The notes: generated by a model from the sequence alone, not told the origin. A DNA stretch of 64,000 nt from Isoetes taiwanensis (GCA_021234155.1 JAJEKV010000145.1:308001-372000); one strand, 5' to 3'. Positions 30,070 through 43,410 are shown, numbered from the stretch's first letter. A program made the numbers and translations.

Positions 30070-33000
30070 ATGGCAAGAGGATATTGGAAGGGTATATCTG
30101 TGTGATAAATGAACTAGTTAGTGGAAAATAGGCTGGCCTTTGTCCAGATTGTGCTTTTAGTATTATGGTTCAGGGCATCAGACCAGATATTTGAATGATG
30201 TGATCAGGCATGCCTTTGATACATGCAGAGGAAAACTAAAGGCACTTCTCAATAGCTCAAACAAATGTACAGGAAAACTATTTTGAAATGCAAAAGCAGC
30301 TTTCTGAAAATTTTCTGCAATCTTTTTTTTTGTTATCTATTCTGCGTTACTGGCTGAGTTGGATGGCATATCTACACTGAGCAGAATCGATGTCACTTTT
30401 AAAGACATGAATAGCAAGTTAATGTTCTGGTATACTAGCACTAAAATTGGTTGGAAACTAAAATGGAATGGTGGTTGGCTTGCCCAATATTACTATAGAG
30501 AGTAGAAGGCAACTTCAGAGATCCATATTTCAGGATTTGGTAGATTATGGGTCCCATGATGATATCTCGAAGAAAATGAGAGCCATAAAAAAGTGTCACA
30601 GACTCAGCCATTCATGCTAGCCGCCGGAACACTCCAAGTTATGTTGTGCATTTTTCAAGTTTGCTAACATACAAAACAAGCAGCGAAAGCTTCTCTTCAG
30701 ACAATTGCCTTATTTATATCGTCAACTCTCTTATGTATATCTCAATTCTAATCTGCACCCACAAAGCTTTCCATCTTGAAAAATATAGTCTTGCTGCAAC
30801 TATTTGGGTATGGGCCAAAAGCAATGCCGTATCATCAAGTGGGCAACCAGATCTCCCTCTGAAAAATAGTAACTAAGTTATAAAATACTTTCACGATAAA
30901 AAGAAAAAAAAGAAAGAAGAAAAAGGATGTTTTTGAAATCGGTTATTCAAGATGGACATTTAATATCACAAATTGGTTCAAAATAGAACTTGCCAATCAC
31001 TTAAAATAACGAATGTAGATATCCTATATTGATATGGACAATCCTATATTATAATCGCTCAATCCTATAATCGCTCAATCTCAACCATTGATTATCAGAA
31101 TATTCCATGTCATATCCCCAATGCACAACATGTGGCCATCCCTTGGAAGTCAAGATGGGATCAAACCCCAATTTCCACCTCATCCTAAGGTGCACTACAA
31201 TGTATTCCACTGACGTCAAACACGTACTTACTGAGTGCTTAACACCAACTACATAGATTAAAGGAACTCCATTCTTGTTGAACATTGCCCACTTCTAACA
31301 CAGAAAAACATGTGAAAACAAATTGCAATAGAGGGAGGCTGCACTGCAGCACCCAGCAGCATATCATGAATCTGTTTCACAAAGACATCCACACAGCATT
31401 TATCTGCCAATATACTGCAGCTTCAGCAAAACAATTGGGGATTTGAACCCCCTGCCAAGAGACGGCAGTACCAATGCCCTGTCATTCTAGATAACACAAC
31501 AAAAACTCAAGCTGTGACTGCCATTAGCTCCATACCAGAGGAATCTGCAAAACAGAGGCATAAAAAGTAACGATGCTTCAAATTAGATCAGAATAGCTCA
31601 GAGACATGCAAAATAAGTTTGAAAACCAATGCGTAACAACAATTTGATGTAAAACACAGTAGCCCGTTCACCATAAACCTGAATTTCTTCGTTCCCGTTA
31701 TCTTATAGAATATAGGGCATCCATTTATCCATCTACTATAAAACAGAAATCCCTTTGTGGAACATAAGGCATCAATTTATCTAGCCATCATGAAACCAAA
31801 ACCAGCAGAGCATGAGGCATTTTTGGGAATGATTTACCCATCCCTGTAAATCCGATTCCATGTTACAGGTTTTGGCACAGAGGGCATCGATTTACCCTGC
31901 CATCATAAAATTGAAACTATAACAATGAAAAAAAAAGATGGGGTTTCTTTTGTGACCCTGCACACACTCTTCATGCCCTGCCAAAGAAAACCGCAAATAA
32001 CATGATTTCGTCGCCATGCAAATTGCTGGAAGATGCAAAAAGCATGCAACAACAAATCCACCAGAACAACTCTGCCAGGCCCAGCATCATCCTTTGGGGC
32101 CAAGCAATAAAATTACACCACTATCTTCTCGGGCCAGGCATGCAGTCAGCTATCATTTTGCCACAAGGAGGCCGCCATGGCCAAGCAGTCCGGCATGAGC
32201 TTCGCCGGAAGAAGGCCATGTCGCCCTACCCTCACGCACAGAAACGGCAAAACCCTACTTTCCACGAAAAGATAGAGCTATAACAAGAAAAAATTCCAAA
32301 CACATGAGGAAACTCAAAACCCATTTACTGACATCAGCAAAATACTATTTTGCCATATGAATACTGTCCTAAACCAAGGAAAACCATATGTAATACCACC
32401 CCCACTTCACAATTGCAGAACATAATGATATGCTCGTTTTTGTTGAGAATAGGGCTTCTTCACAGTCAATGTGTGTCATAGTTTCAGTGATTAAATTTCA
32501 AATTCAAAGGGACTCTTGTGAGACCATGGCTCCCCATAAACTTTAGCCGTGATTCCCATTATTTAAATGTATACTTTACAAGAGAAATGGATACACCTTC
32601 TTCAAATAACGTCATCCTCTTTGGGTTGGATCTCTTTCGAGACTGAGTCGGGATAAAGAAACGTTCACGGTGGCCGCCGCGATAAATTTCTTTTACTATC
32701 TTCTTTTTTATTTTGGTAAGGTGTTGGGAAATGTGCACGATGCGGCCGCATGGAATAGCCGGATGGAGCGCCCATGCGGCGTTCCCTTCCAGATTCGTTC
32801 TCCTGCGGGATGGTAGTTATGGGCATTCAATGTCGGTTCAAATTTGAACTGGCCGAAGCTACTCCATCGACCTCCTACTTCGATGTAAATACATCTCGAT
32901 TCACGCCTTGCTGACTCTAAGATCCTTGGCGCCTCAAGATTTTTCGTTGCTCTCTATGATTTGGCCCTCAATCGAGCTGGTGCATCTTGGTTTCATGATG

Positions 33001-36000
33001 GCGGGCTGGGTTTTCAATAGAGTCGGCTTCCTTGGTTAAGGTTTTGTTAGAAAGCAAGGCCCCGGGTATGAAGAGGGCTATTTGCATTTGAGTAAATCAA
33101 AAAGGAGCTTAGAGGTGCGACGGTGCCACATTCTCATTTCTCTGATCCTAAATTTTCCACCATTTTCTTTTTGCTCATTCCATCTCTTACATTTTTTCCT
33201 CATTCCATCTCTAAGAGGAGTACCTCCTTTCCGGTTGTGGATTAATCAAAGATCCCGCGGCTTATTCTCATCTACATAGGCTCGGTTTTTTTCTATTAAC
33301 GTAAGTATTTTCCTTCGGAGGAAATCACCGGCTTTTTCTGTGCCTTGGGCGCATCGAGCGTGTGATACTATCTGCGCCTTCTTATCAAAAAGTGTGTCGT
33401 TTTACGTGCCTTCTCTCAAAATGTGCGAAGCCATTTGCACATCTTTTTCTCGGGTTTTCTACGGGAGGCAACTCAAGTCCTATATTAGCTTATCCAAGGC
33501 GGGCATGTCCATCGGCATAGGCAAGTCCATCGAAAGGTATTTCTTATCCTGTTTTCTAGAGGGGGAAATTGGGCCCCGTTCTCGGTTTAATCTTTATCGG
33601 GTTTTCCAGTGTAGATCCGGGCGGGGCAACAAGCGTGTTGTTTACTCCACGTTTCTGTATTGCTTATTCCGGACCTGTTCTCGGGTAGAAAGCCATTCGT
33701 CTAATCCATGTCGGACCATTTTAGAGATCGTTTCCATGTTCGGATCGTTTAAGGTAGTCTTTACAATGGTAGTCATTAAAGTCTTGGCTCATGCACTCCG
33801 CACTTCATAAATCCCGATTTTTCGGAAGGATGAGATGGCTGAATGGTTTGAATGTGGTAAAAATTTGGTTCTTATTCTTATGTTTTTTTCGTTTTGGGTT
33901 ATTTTGTTAGGTTCTAAGGCGGTGTATGAAGCGTGGGCATCATGAGACTTTGATGCGGGCATCCTCTCAAACTCGTAATAATGTGCTACTTCATATTTGC
34001 ATTTTGTCATTCACCTACCAAAAATATAAAAATATTATATAAATGGTCAAACATTAAAGAAGCATGCTTTTCTTTTTTCCTTTTTATGTACACCGGGTTT
34101 TAGAAAACACGATTTAGAAGTATCTTGGTTATGTACTATTTTTGCCTCTAAAAGCTTCACCATTACACCTTCTTCTTTGGACTTAGATCGCTCTTCTTTG
34201 TGTCTTGAACCTAAGACACCTTCAAAAGTCAGATAATTTTTTTGTCAGTAAGCGCATAAATTGAAAAGTAGAATTAGTTTCGGCATTTTCTTTTGAAACC
34301 GGTATTCGGAAGGATTTTTATGGAATGTATCCTCAATCTATCAATATGTCATTGAATTGCATTTTCGTGGTCGTGTTTCGATCCCAATGCATGTTAAGTT
34401 CTCGCACTTTTTATGATTGAGTTCTACTTTTAACTACTTTCGTAAATATGTAGTTGGGTTTGATGACCCGTTGGAGCACAAGTATTTTATATTCTATGGG
34501 GTGATGTTTGTATTGTGACATTCATCTAAATGATCATGGGTTAGAAACCTACCGATCCAAATGAATATGTGGTAAAGCTCAAATTAATGTCCGATATTAG
34601 TTTTACTTAAATATTGACGTCCTTCACCTATGTATTTGCCAATCGATAGGAATGAATATCCGACCTAAATTTTCATTCCACGCTTGATGTAGCCCCGAAG
34701 TTCAAAACATGTTATCTACCTAAGCTAAGCCGCCGAACACATAATTTGTACAAGAAAATCAAAGATGGTATGTCTATGCATGTGAAAGGAAATGACAGAA
34801 TGTCCAATCGCTTTCAAATCGCTTTTATGATTGTTGTTAATGTTCTTTGAACAGATATGTCTATTCAAACAATTGATTTATGATGGTTGTTGGACATTGA
34901 CGTAGCTTTGAGGGAGTCAAAGGACGCTTGCAATAAACCTCCTTATCTTTGCTTTCAAATCTTTGAATGTTTTGCAAAGAATCAAACAAGGCACCTTATT
35001 CCCATTTCGCTTTTGCAGAACCCACACGCCTAAGTTCCTTCTATCTCTAAATTCATGGTTATTACTGACAGAAACTTTTTAATGCTGTTTGACGAATGGC
35101 ACAAGTTGATAATGCATTTACGGAGAAGATTTCGGGTTGCTTTGCCTTTGTTTATGTCTAAGAAAGCCATTCAACACCACCGTTGTACTCGACTTGGTAT
35201 GTCTCCACAATCAAACCTTTGTTTCGCCTAAGAAAGCCACTCAAACACCACATGTTGTATTCCGCTTTGGTATGTCTCGACAATCATGTTCCTAAATGGT
35301 ATGTTGAACTCTTCCACGATATTCCTCTTTAGTTCATGCTTTACTATCGTGGGCTTTGTTTTGTCACCGTTGTAATGCTTTTAATTTAGAGTCATGTACT
35401 ATTAGTAGTTTATTATAATCGTTCTTCATTATGATTTTAGTGTGGTCTTCCACCAAAAAATGGTCATTTACAACCGAGGTGTGCCACATTCATCAATTGT
35501 ATAAGCGTTGTTCATGCATTGTTTTGGTTATATTCTAATCTAAGCCCTTTTTTTGCAGGTTGGGAAGCTTCATAAGGAGTATCTTCATCTTTAGGGCCCT
35601 CGTGGGAGTACACTTTTCTATCAAAGAAAAAGATTAGCATAATGAGTTGTACATATATGTTGATTACCACGCGGGTAGGTTTTCTTTTCTCAGAATCGCT
35701 ATTAAATGTCTTAATTATTTATTAATTGATCGCTTTTGCAAAGATGAACTCAACATGTATCACAACATGTCCCAATGACTTCGATTTTCTTGGAACTTGA
35801 GAAAATCCATTTTTTGCGATGATGAAGGCTCCCCGACGAGGCAAATGATGTATGATGAAACGGAGGGTTTACCACTCAGAGCATTCTTGGTGCTTATAGC
35901 CAACTTCGATTCCTCGTGACTTGAAGGCATTCTCTTAGAGTATATATACTCTACCAAAAATCCATATAAGTGCATCTTCGTTTTTGTTTGTGGCAAAGAC

Positions 36001-36540
36001 TTTTATGTGAATTAAGAAAACACCATGGTGTTTGTGAATGGATTCTTATGTTCAATATTTCATTAAGTTTGTATTTTGTTGATAACTGAGGATTTGCATT
36101 TAGTACTTTGTTGGCTCTTCCACCAACGTAGAATTTGCACAAAATATGCGACTTATTCTTAATAACAAGAGAAGATACATCCATGCTTTATTTCTCATAA
36201 TGACCATTTGCCACTTTCCCTCACCCCCTACCTTAACCATTATTTAATGATTTAACAAACTAAGACACAATTACCAACACATAGAGAATGGACAAAGGAT
36301 GGATGTTATGACTTTGCATCAAGAGCTCTTAAACTTGGAGGCGACCCCAAAGGGTTGAGTTGTCAGGTTCTACCTTATCAGGAAGGATTTTTAAGTTAAA
36401 AAAAAATAATGTCTGTCTCTTTGGATAATGTTCAGGATCATCAAGCACCCTTTTACTACAAGTTTGATACATTGAAAGTGGACAGAAACAATAACAATTC
36501 AAAGTCTATTGCATCTGTTCCTTCCACACTTCGATGACTA
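30070..36540. other. Non-coding region; right part is the body of a Helitron
   Basis: 30070-30530 is the 3' flank shared with gene D. At 31720-31920 three degenerate units share GGGCATCNATTTA. 31433-31492 has a tRNA-like arm (listed separately). From about 32.6 kb to 36.54 kb no protein motif is visible. The open frame at 33340-33810 has no recognisable domain and no conserved start context. Nothing indicates a helicase, so the Helitron that ends at 36571 would be non-autonomous, and its 5' end was not located. Confidence 0.45.
31433..31492 (-). repeat. tRNA-Glu(CTC)-like relic, possible SINE head
   Basis: The minus strand has CTGCC, a 7-nt loop GTCTCTT, GGCAG (an anticodon arm with CTC at the anticodon position), and then GGGG, TTCAAAT, CCCC as a T arm. 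The acceptor stem does not pair and the D arm is poor, so this is not a working tRNA. It could be a tRNA-derived SINE fragment or chance resemblance. Confidence 0.25.
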
Positions 36541-36541
36541 A

Positions 36542-36571
36542 TGCCCGGCATCGCCGGGCACACGTTTCTAG
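36542..36571 (+). mobile_element. Helitron 3' terminus
   Basis: An 8-bp-stem hairpin (TGCCCGGC / GCCGGGCA, 3-nt loop) is followed 8 nt later by CTAG and then T, the classical Helitron 3' end. Immediately to the right, TATAATAGTTAGAACCTT matches the region upstream of gene A (about 5380), so the border with duplicated host DNA coincides with the structural end. The matching 5' TC end was not found. Confidence 0.65.
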
Positions 36572-36694
36572 TATAATATAATAGTTAGAACCTTAAACAC
36601 GTTATACCTATATACGAGGAATATAGCGTGTGTTAGGCATGGCCAATTGGGACAACTAACATGAGGATCTACTCATATCCCAAAGACAAGGTGC

Positions 36695-36886
36695 TTAGGG
36701 TGCTTTCCCATGGGCAGAAAACCTCCAGGCTTCCTGAAGGTCAGGTCTGTTTGTTCGATGTTCCCATGAGCTGAAAACCGGAGTGGCTGAGGTTAAGAAC
36801 CTCGTTTAGAAAATAATCGCGAGGAATACTTTTGGACCTGGGCCTGACCTCATCCAGGTCCGGCCGTCCATGGGAAAGCACCCTTA
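36695..36886. mobile_element. Tourist-like (PIF/Harbinger) MITE, copy 1
   Basis: A 186-bp element with inverted ends GGGTGCTTTCCCATG / CATGGGAAAGCACCC, flanked by TTA on both sides (36695-36697 and 36884-36886). The sequence upstream of gene A at 5920-5940 (AAGGCGCTCATTCTAGCTAG) is the empty site, giving direct evidence of insertion after the A/C duplication. The element has no coding capacity and would rely on a PIF/Harbinger transposase elsewhere. Confidence 0.85.
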
Positions 36887-37085
36887 TTCTAGCTAGACGA
36901 TGTGCAGATTTAGGCCTAACTCAAGTGTTTTACTGAGATTATTTTGCCCAAGTAACCAAGAACCACGGGATTTACTTTTCTTTTTGTTTTTTTCGCACAA
37001 AGTGACATGTTCAACATGGAATGATATGCAGGTACGAGGTACTAGAAAAAAATACGCATCCGTGTATTTGCAACCGCCATATTAT

Positions 37086-37138
37086 GCGGCCGCCGAAGCA
37101 CCAGCCGCAAGCTGCACTGCAGTCCCTCCTATTTATAC
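37086..37138 (+). promoter_or_regulatory. Promoter core of small gene C
   Basis: GCGGCCGCCGAAGC is followed by CTATTTATACCCC, aligned with the promoter of gene A, including the flanking GTATTTGCAACCGCCATATTAT. The ATG is about 60 bp downstream. Confidence 0.6.
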
Positions 37139-37192
37139 CCCTTCTAATGCCATAATTCTTCACAGTTTGTATTTGTATTTGGATCAGAAAAA

Positions 37193-37420
37193 ATGGGTCG
37201 TTTGGCAAGAGTTTTTGAGGATGCGTTCACCACTGCTTCTACCAGATTAAGAAGCAATCCCCCAAAAATGGCTCAGCTTTCTGCATTCTATCAGATGAGA
37301 GAGGAATGCCGCTGTTGTAGTTCTTCGTCCCCAGCTGCTTCAGTTGTTCAAATTCAGCAAAATCAAAGTAATGCTCTAACAGAGTCAGATTGGATGGTGA
37401 TAAGCATCTTGGACAGGTAG
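37193..37420 (+). CDS. Small Cys-cluster protein, type 1, copy C (unknown function)
   Basis: A 75-aa protein that differs from copy A at two residues (His to Pro before KMAQ, Asn to Ser in the Gln/Asn linker). The promoter, leader and 3' UTR are also homologous to A. This is the member most likely to be functional together with A, since nothing interrupts its regulatory region within 300 bp. A MITE and a Helitron lie further upstream. Confidence 0.8.
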   Translation: MGRLARVFEDAFTTASTRLRSNPPKMAQLSAFYQMREECRCCSSSSPAASVVQIQQNQSNALTESDWMVISILDR

Positions 37421-38879
37421 AAAGAGACCCAAGCGCTTTTGTGACTCTTAATTCACGTCTTTCCAAAAAGAGGACGACAGATCTGTGTTGCGGGCATACA
37501 ATCTGAGATCTGTGCAAAATTAGGCACTGTACTGTTACGATTCCAACAAGCAAGCAAAGATCTTGCTTCTGTTCATACTTTGTACAGAATGTAATATGAA
37601 GGAATTTGTTAAATATTTAATGAAAGATTTCTCTTATTGCATACTGCCTTTCGTTTATTGCTTGCAAGTTTAGTCTTGGCATTTCACAATCGGTGCGTTG
37701 TGTCTCTAAAATAAAATAAAGAGCTGAACTCTGAAATGTCTAAATTTGAGTTTGGGGTCCCTAATCAGAAGCTGGGCTTATCACAGTTTTGAGGTCCTAA
37801 TGAATTCTTTTTTCCTTATTTAGGAAAAAGAAACTCTCTTTTGTTCATTTACATACCACATGCAGAACACTTAACACTTAAGTGTGCAGAACTTATGTTG
37901 TAGCATGCCACAGATGGTTAGAAAAACTGCACAACATATTAAAGGGCCATATGAGAAAAGCAAAGTGAAAAAGATGGTTAAGAATTTCACGTAAAAAACT
38001 TTAGTGGGAGGGTTCAGAATAGTGAATACTACAAATTGAGCATGAACAAACGCAGAAGCTAATTAAAATGGTGCTGAGCAAGTAAAGCTTCAAAAAAAAA
38101 AAAGACTTTGTTGGCCCACGTGATTGAGGATCCCATATCTGCTTTGTGGGGTCTTTGATAAGGACCTACTGTGGCGGCAAGACCACAAAAAATTGATGAG
38201 CTTATAAAATGAGTATGAGACCACGCAAGCAGAAGCTCAGTTAAAACACACACTTGACGTGGCACGCTATCTCACCACCCAACCACGAGCCCTCAGCTAA
38301 CACAGCTGCCCCAGAGCTCTCCCCCGAGCTACTATATAGCATGCACGCCCCTTGTCCATCTGACCAAAGCCCCTTTGGACCATAAGCCCCCCTGACTAAA
38401 GGCCCTCTTTGGCCTAAAAGCCATCTTTGACTCCACGCCCTTAGCATATAGCATTCCCTCTTGACATTGCAGCTAGCCCTTCACGCCGCGAAAGGGTATC
38501 TAAATACCTTTAGCCATCCGAAAGATAATCCTTCCTTGGCCTCGCTTAGACCGGCTAGTAGAAGCCTCGTGCTTGGACTTCCTCTTGTCCCTCGGCTTCC
38601 TTTGCTTTCCGATCTTTATATTTCTCTAAGAATATCCCATAAGTTTAAAACATTGCCACGCACCCATGAAGCGCCCTCCAAAGGTTTGTGAGCCAACTTA
38701 ACCAAAGATTGTCTTGAACCACTAGTGGATTTATCCGCCAAAATTGTTTCCGCTCTAGAACTTCGAATCATCAATCAATTCTCGCTCGCTTAACCTCCCA
38801 AGTTGAGGTAACTCCTTACCATGATAAGCCTTTAGGAATGAAACATTCACTACATCATGCATTTTCCAACCTTGAGGCA

Positions 38880-41800
38880 ATCTTAATTGATATGCATTCT
38901 CATTGACCACTTTAATAACTTGAAATGGTCCATGGAAACGGGTGCCAACTTAAGATCCTTCTTATGCCGCATCTTTCTTAAAGTGGCCTTTATGGATCCT
39001 CATCCATACCCAATCTCCTTCCTTAAAAACATTTGGTTGCCGCAACTTAGATGATTTATTTGCAAAAGATGCTTGAGCATCTCGACACGAGCTTGAAGCA
39101 AGTCTATGAGATCCTTATGCTCAATAACCAAATCATCGCCACCGAAACATCTTCACACACTCGAAAAGGGGTTCCCCGTGACAGTGGTGATTATAGACCG
39201 CCCGAAAAGGAGTCATCTTTATGGTAGACCGATAGGTATTATTATACACAAATTCAGCAATAGGCAAATACTCTTCCCAATGACCTTGATGTTCATTGAC
39301 AAACCCCCCTTAAGATGGAACAAATAACTTTATTGACCACCTCGGATTGTCCATCGGTTTCTGAAAAAAGCAGAGAACCTCAACTCGCCCCCAATTGCAT
39401 AAATAATGCCTTCCGAATTTACTAGTAAACTTTGTATCACGATCGGATACAATAATCTTTGGCAAACCATGTAGCCTAAATATCTCTTTGATAAAGAGCG
39501 AGTCGCACTATAAGCCGCCAACTTATCCGAACAAGGAATAAAATGAGCGTTTTAGTTAAACAATCAACAAGTGTCCAAATGACGTTGTTCTTTGCGAACC
39601 GGGAGGAAGACCAACAATAAAATCCATAGTGATCTGTTCCCACTTTGCCTCGGAATAGGCAAGGATAAAGGAACACCATGAGGTTTCTTGTTCGCTTTTA
39701 TTATCCGCTTGACAAGTAACACAATGCGAATAATATGAACCAAAACATCTCTCCGCAATCCAGGCCAAATAAAGTATGGTTCAAGCTTTGCCAAAGTTGC
39801 CCCCCACCCACGATGACCCGCATAGGGTGCATCATGGACTTTTTTAAGAATAAGTGACCCGAAAGTTCCGCCAATGCATAGCTTTGGACCTTTATACAAG
39901 AACCCATTAACGATCTTATATCCATATGCATTGCCACTTTGAGCTAACAACCAAATATCTTTATAATCAAGGTCAAGGCATACAATGGCTTCATTTCCTC
40001 CAAATGGTTGGATTGTGCTATAGAAAGAGAACAAACCGCATAGCGCCTACTTAAAGCATCAGCTACAACATTCTCTTTACCGGACGATAATCCACCGAGA
40101 AATCATATTGCTGCATAAAAGCAACCCATTTCAATCGCCTTTCCGATAATGTTTTCGTGAAACAATGTGCCTAATGCTTTGGTGGTCATCAAAATATGAA
40201 CTGCTGACCCTATAAGATAGTGTCGCCACACTTTCAAAGCATGAATGACAAACCAGAAATTCCTTATCATAAACACTATATCTACTTTCCGTGTCGAAAA
40301 CTTTCGACTTTCATAAGCAATAGGATGACCATCCTCGCATCAAAACCGCTACCAAAGCCACACCACTTGCATCAACACATAACAAGAAAGGTAGACCAAA
40401 CTTTGTAAACGCAGAATGTGAGGATTAACCATGGCATCCTTTAAAACTTGGAAAGCAAACGATGATTAAAATTCCATTGAAAGGAACATCTTTTCAGAGC
40501 AACAAATATAAATCTGGGTAAAACGAAAGCAAAATTTCAGACAAACTTCCTATAATAACCTATAAGCCCAAAAAGGAACGCAATGCAAAGAATCAAGTAG
40601 GTACGGTGCCAATCCACAATTGCTTGTACCTTCTTGATCAACTTTAAGACCCTCAACAAAAACAATATGACCCAAATATTCAATTTCGATTGGAAAAATA
40701 TACTTTTCTTAGGATTAAGAGTAATAGACTCCGCCTAACCGACGGAAAACCTCTCGCAAATGCAAGTAATGATCTTCCTCGGACTTACTAAAAACTAATA
40801 TGTCATCAAAGAACACGACAACATAAACACCATGCACATCTTCAAATATTCGCCCCATTAGCCTCGCAAAAGAAGCTGGCGCATTTGTAAGTCCAAATGG
40901 CATGACTAAAAACTCATAATGTCCAAAGGTTGTCCTAAACGCAGTCTTGTGAACATCTTCAGGCGCAACCTTAAGTTGCCAATACCCTGACTTAAGATCA
41001 AGACGGCTAAAAACTGTGGCACCTTGGAGTTGATCAAACAAATCATCCGCCCTTGGTATAGGAAACCGATTCTTTATGGTTATCTTATTCAAAGCGCGAT
41101 AATCTATACACATGCGCCAGGAATTATCTTTTTTCTTAACCAACAAGACAGGAGCACCAAAAGGTGAAGAACTATGGCGGATCAATCCAGCTTGAAGCAA
41201 CTCATCAAGCTGGCGCCTAATCTCAACTTGTTGGCCATGCATTCTCCGATAAGGAGCTTGATTAGGAGGTGCTTTCCCAGGAAGAAGATCAATCCTGTGG
41301 TCCTCCAAACGTTGGGGTGGCAAAGTTTGTGGAATTTCATTTGAAAAGACATCATCAAAATAATGCAAAAAGATTTTGACATTTAATGGAGATACTTCTA
41401 ACTTAGAACGCAAAACCACCAAATACACAAAATGAGTTTTCATTGCCAAACGTTTAAACTGTACAACAGAAACTGTGGGAATAGGGGATACAATATCATC
41501 CTTCACAAACTTGAAGGTCGTTTTACCCCCTTCCAAGGATAACATAACAATACCCGCTTTCCAATCTATAAGAGGATTAATAGCCTTATGCCATGGCATG
41601 CCTAGAATAATATCCATACCTCCAAGGTCAGAAACCATGAAAGAACGTTTACAGATATATCCCTGCAATTGAAATTCAACATCCTTGACCATAAATGAAG
41701 AAGGCGGAGGGGCAACATTCAAGAAAGCAGAAGCTAATTCTACATCACTTGATAAAGGAATAGAAGTTAAGTTGAGTTCTTTCACCAAGCGAGCAGAAAT

Positions 41801-42064
41801 AAAATCAAACTCACTGCCCGGATCGAATAGGACATGTACTTTTTGATCTTGAATAGTAGCCCAAAATCGTAAGAGACTACTATTCTCAACAATGTAATCC
41901 ATATCCGATTTTTCCCGGACCAGTAGCCACCTTCTTCCCTTTTCCATCTCCGCCGTAATGTAAGCTACTTTCTTACTTTTATCTTCTTTCTTAGTCCCGG
42001 ACTTAAGAGTAGGTGTAGCTTCCTTTCGTTCCCCCCCTTTCTTCTTTTCAAATAAGTAGGGCAT
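38880..42064 (-). pseudogene. pol: Gypsy pol polyprotein (protease, RT, RNase H, integrase), decayed
   Basis: The 42064-40715 frame holds the protease ([13 protein letters not shown], with Pro where Ser of DSG is usual) and the RT ([44 protein letters not shown], and [13 protein letters not shown] with FFDD as the catalytic box). RNase H (40.7-40.05 kb) is fragmentary. 40034-39564 has the integrase zinc domain (HDAPYAGHRGWGATLAKL) and frameshifted core pieces. Near 38.9 kb the terminal segment reads PFQVIKVVNENAYQLRLP. Several frameshifts after the RT make the polyprotein non-functional. Confidence 0.85.
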
Positions 42065-42930
42065 TCATAAAACTTATGATCAGGTTGAATAACAAACAAA
42101 ACACTTATTTTCTGCGATAAGCCGCTTCTTGCGTGCTTGATACGATTCCTTTGGCTCTTTGGCCCCAACAGTTCATTATCCGCAACGTTCGTGTGCGGCC
42201 GCTTGAACGCCCGCACTCGGAGCAGAGCCCATTGATTTATCCCCGAAAACCACTGGCCGCTTTCATAGAAACTTTGAGGCCACGTTGAGCATTAATGGCT
42301 TCAAAGTGGGGCCAAACCTTCCTCCTCTACTTTCTCGCCATCTTACAGAGCTCACCAAAGAAAGATTGGCAACTTGCGTGTCGAGCACCCCACCCAACGA
42401 TGCACCCCACCCATGAGTTTTTCGACTTCTCAAAGATCATTTTTACTAAGTCAAGTCCTTTCTTTAAAACTCGTCGCGAAGGATCGAGCAGTTTCATGTT
42501 TTGTTGGGTCAACTTATTCCATTCCGCGATAAGATCGCTCCCCAATTATGACCCAAAAAACGATTTTTGATTTGCTTTTCAAATTCCGCAAAAGTAACAA
42601 TAGGTTGATCGACCGGGCCGGTTCTTCCGATATCCGACCACCGTCCTTAGCAACCCCATCCGGATGACGCCAAAAAAATATAACTGAGTGTCCTCGTCAT
42701 CCTTAGTCTTAGCAAAATATGAATTCAAATCCCGAAGCCACGCGAATAATTCATCCGCATCACTAGTGGCAGCGGAATACTTTTTGAATTCAATTTTGAC
42801 ATTGGCACCTCGTTTTGATGCCACTCATTGGGCGCCGCGAGCTTGCCGCGAATCATGGCGGCTCAAAGAATCCATTCTTGCAGCTCCGCAACGAGCCTCG
42901 GCGGTGCAAGTTTTTCTCTCATGAGCGAAT
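42065..42930 (-). pseudogene. gag: Gypsy gag, frameshifted
   Basis: Pieces in different frames form a retrotransposon gag: FKKYSAATSDADELFAWLRD and TKDDEDTQLYFFG (42.8-42.6 kb), LIAEWNKLTQQNMKLLDPSR (42.5 kb), and near 42.1 kb a nucleocapsid knuckle remnant [13 protein letters not shown] whose first cysteine has been lost. It is located between the 5' LTR and pol, as expected. Confidence 0.7.
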
Positions 42931-43410
42931 TATCATGCTCTAACTCAAAAGTTTTTCCTTGAGCTCTTCATCTTCCAAGTTAACATTGGCGGGGGAACCG
43001 CCATCAAACTTGTTGCTCGATACCACTAAAACACACACTGACGTGGGCACGCTTATCTCACCACCCAACCACGAGCCCTCGGCCTAACACAGTTGCCCAG
43101 GCTCTCCCCGAAAGACTATATAGCATGCACGCCCCTTTGGTCCATCTTTGGACCAAAGCCCTCTTTGGACCATAAGCCCCCTTTTGGACTAAAGGCCCTC
43201 TTTTGGCCTAAAAGCCATCTTTGGACTCCACGTCCTTAGCATATAGCATTAGTAAACTGTTTGTTGGGGCAAATAGAGCTGAAAAGAAGACCATACCACC
43301 TTAAATTAGACCAATGAAAATTATTAACTATCAGCCCACATCAAAAAGAAGACATACAAGACAACCCAAGTCTCCACTAGAAAAAAAAAATCCAGCCGTC
43401 ATAATTTGCT

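Larger units (their letters stand above)
38242..43248 (-). mobile_element. Ty3/gypsy LTR retrotransposon, about 5 kb, with short LTRs
   Basis: LTRs of about 210-220 bp lie at 38242-38453 and 43027-43248 (shared TGACGTGG(G)CACGC, CATGCACGCCCC, and a repeating TTTGGACCATAAGCCC-like motif). In coding orientation the 5' LTR is on the right. Next to it the minus strand reads TGGTATCGAGCAAC (43025-43012), an initiator-tRNA-Met primer site lacking one A. A purine tract (AAGAGGGAA) precedes the 3' LTR. The primer-site position suggests that the LTR includes a further AAAACACACAC beyond the obvious block. The flanks match the intergenic region behind gene A, so the element landed between genes C and D. 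Confidence 0.85.

Noticed and set aside
31731-31750. TCTACTATAAAACAG as the Helitron 5' end
   Set aside because: It lies inside a degenerate tandem repeat whose other units lack it, and the left flank does not match the expected host sequence.
33340-33810. 156-aa open frame
   Set aside because: No motif, odd composition, located in the presumed Helitron body; probably chance.
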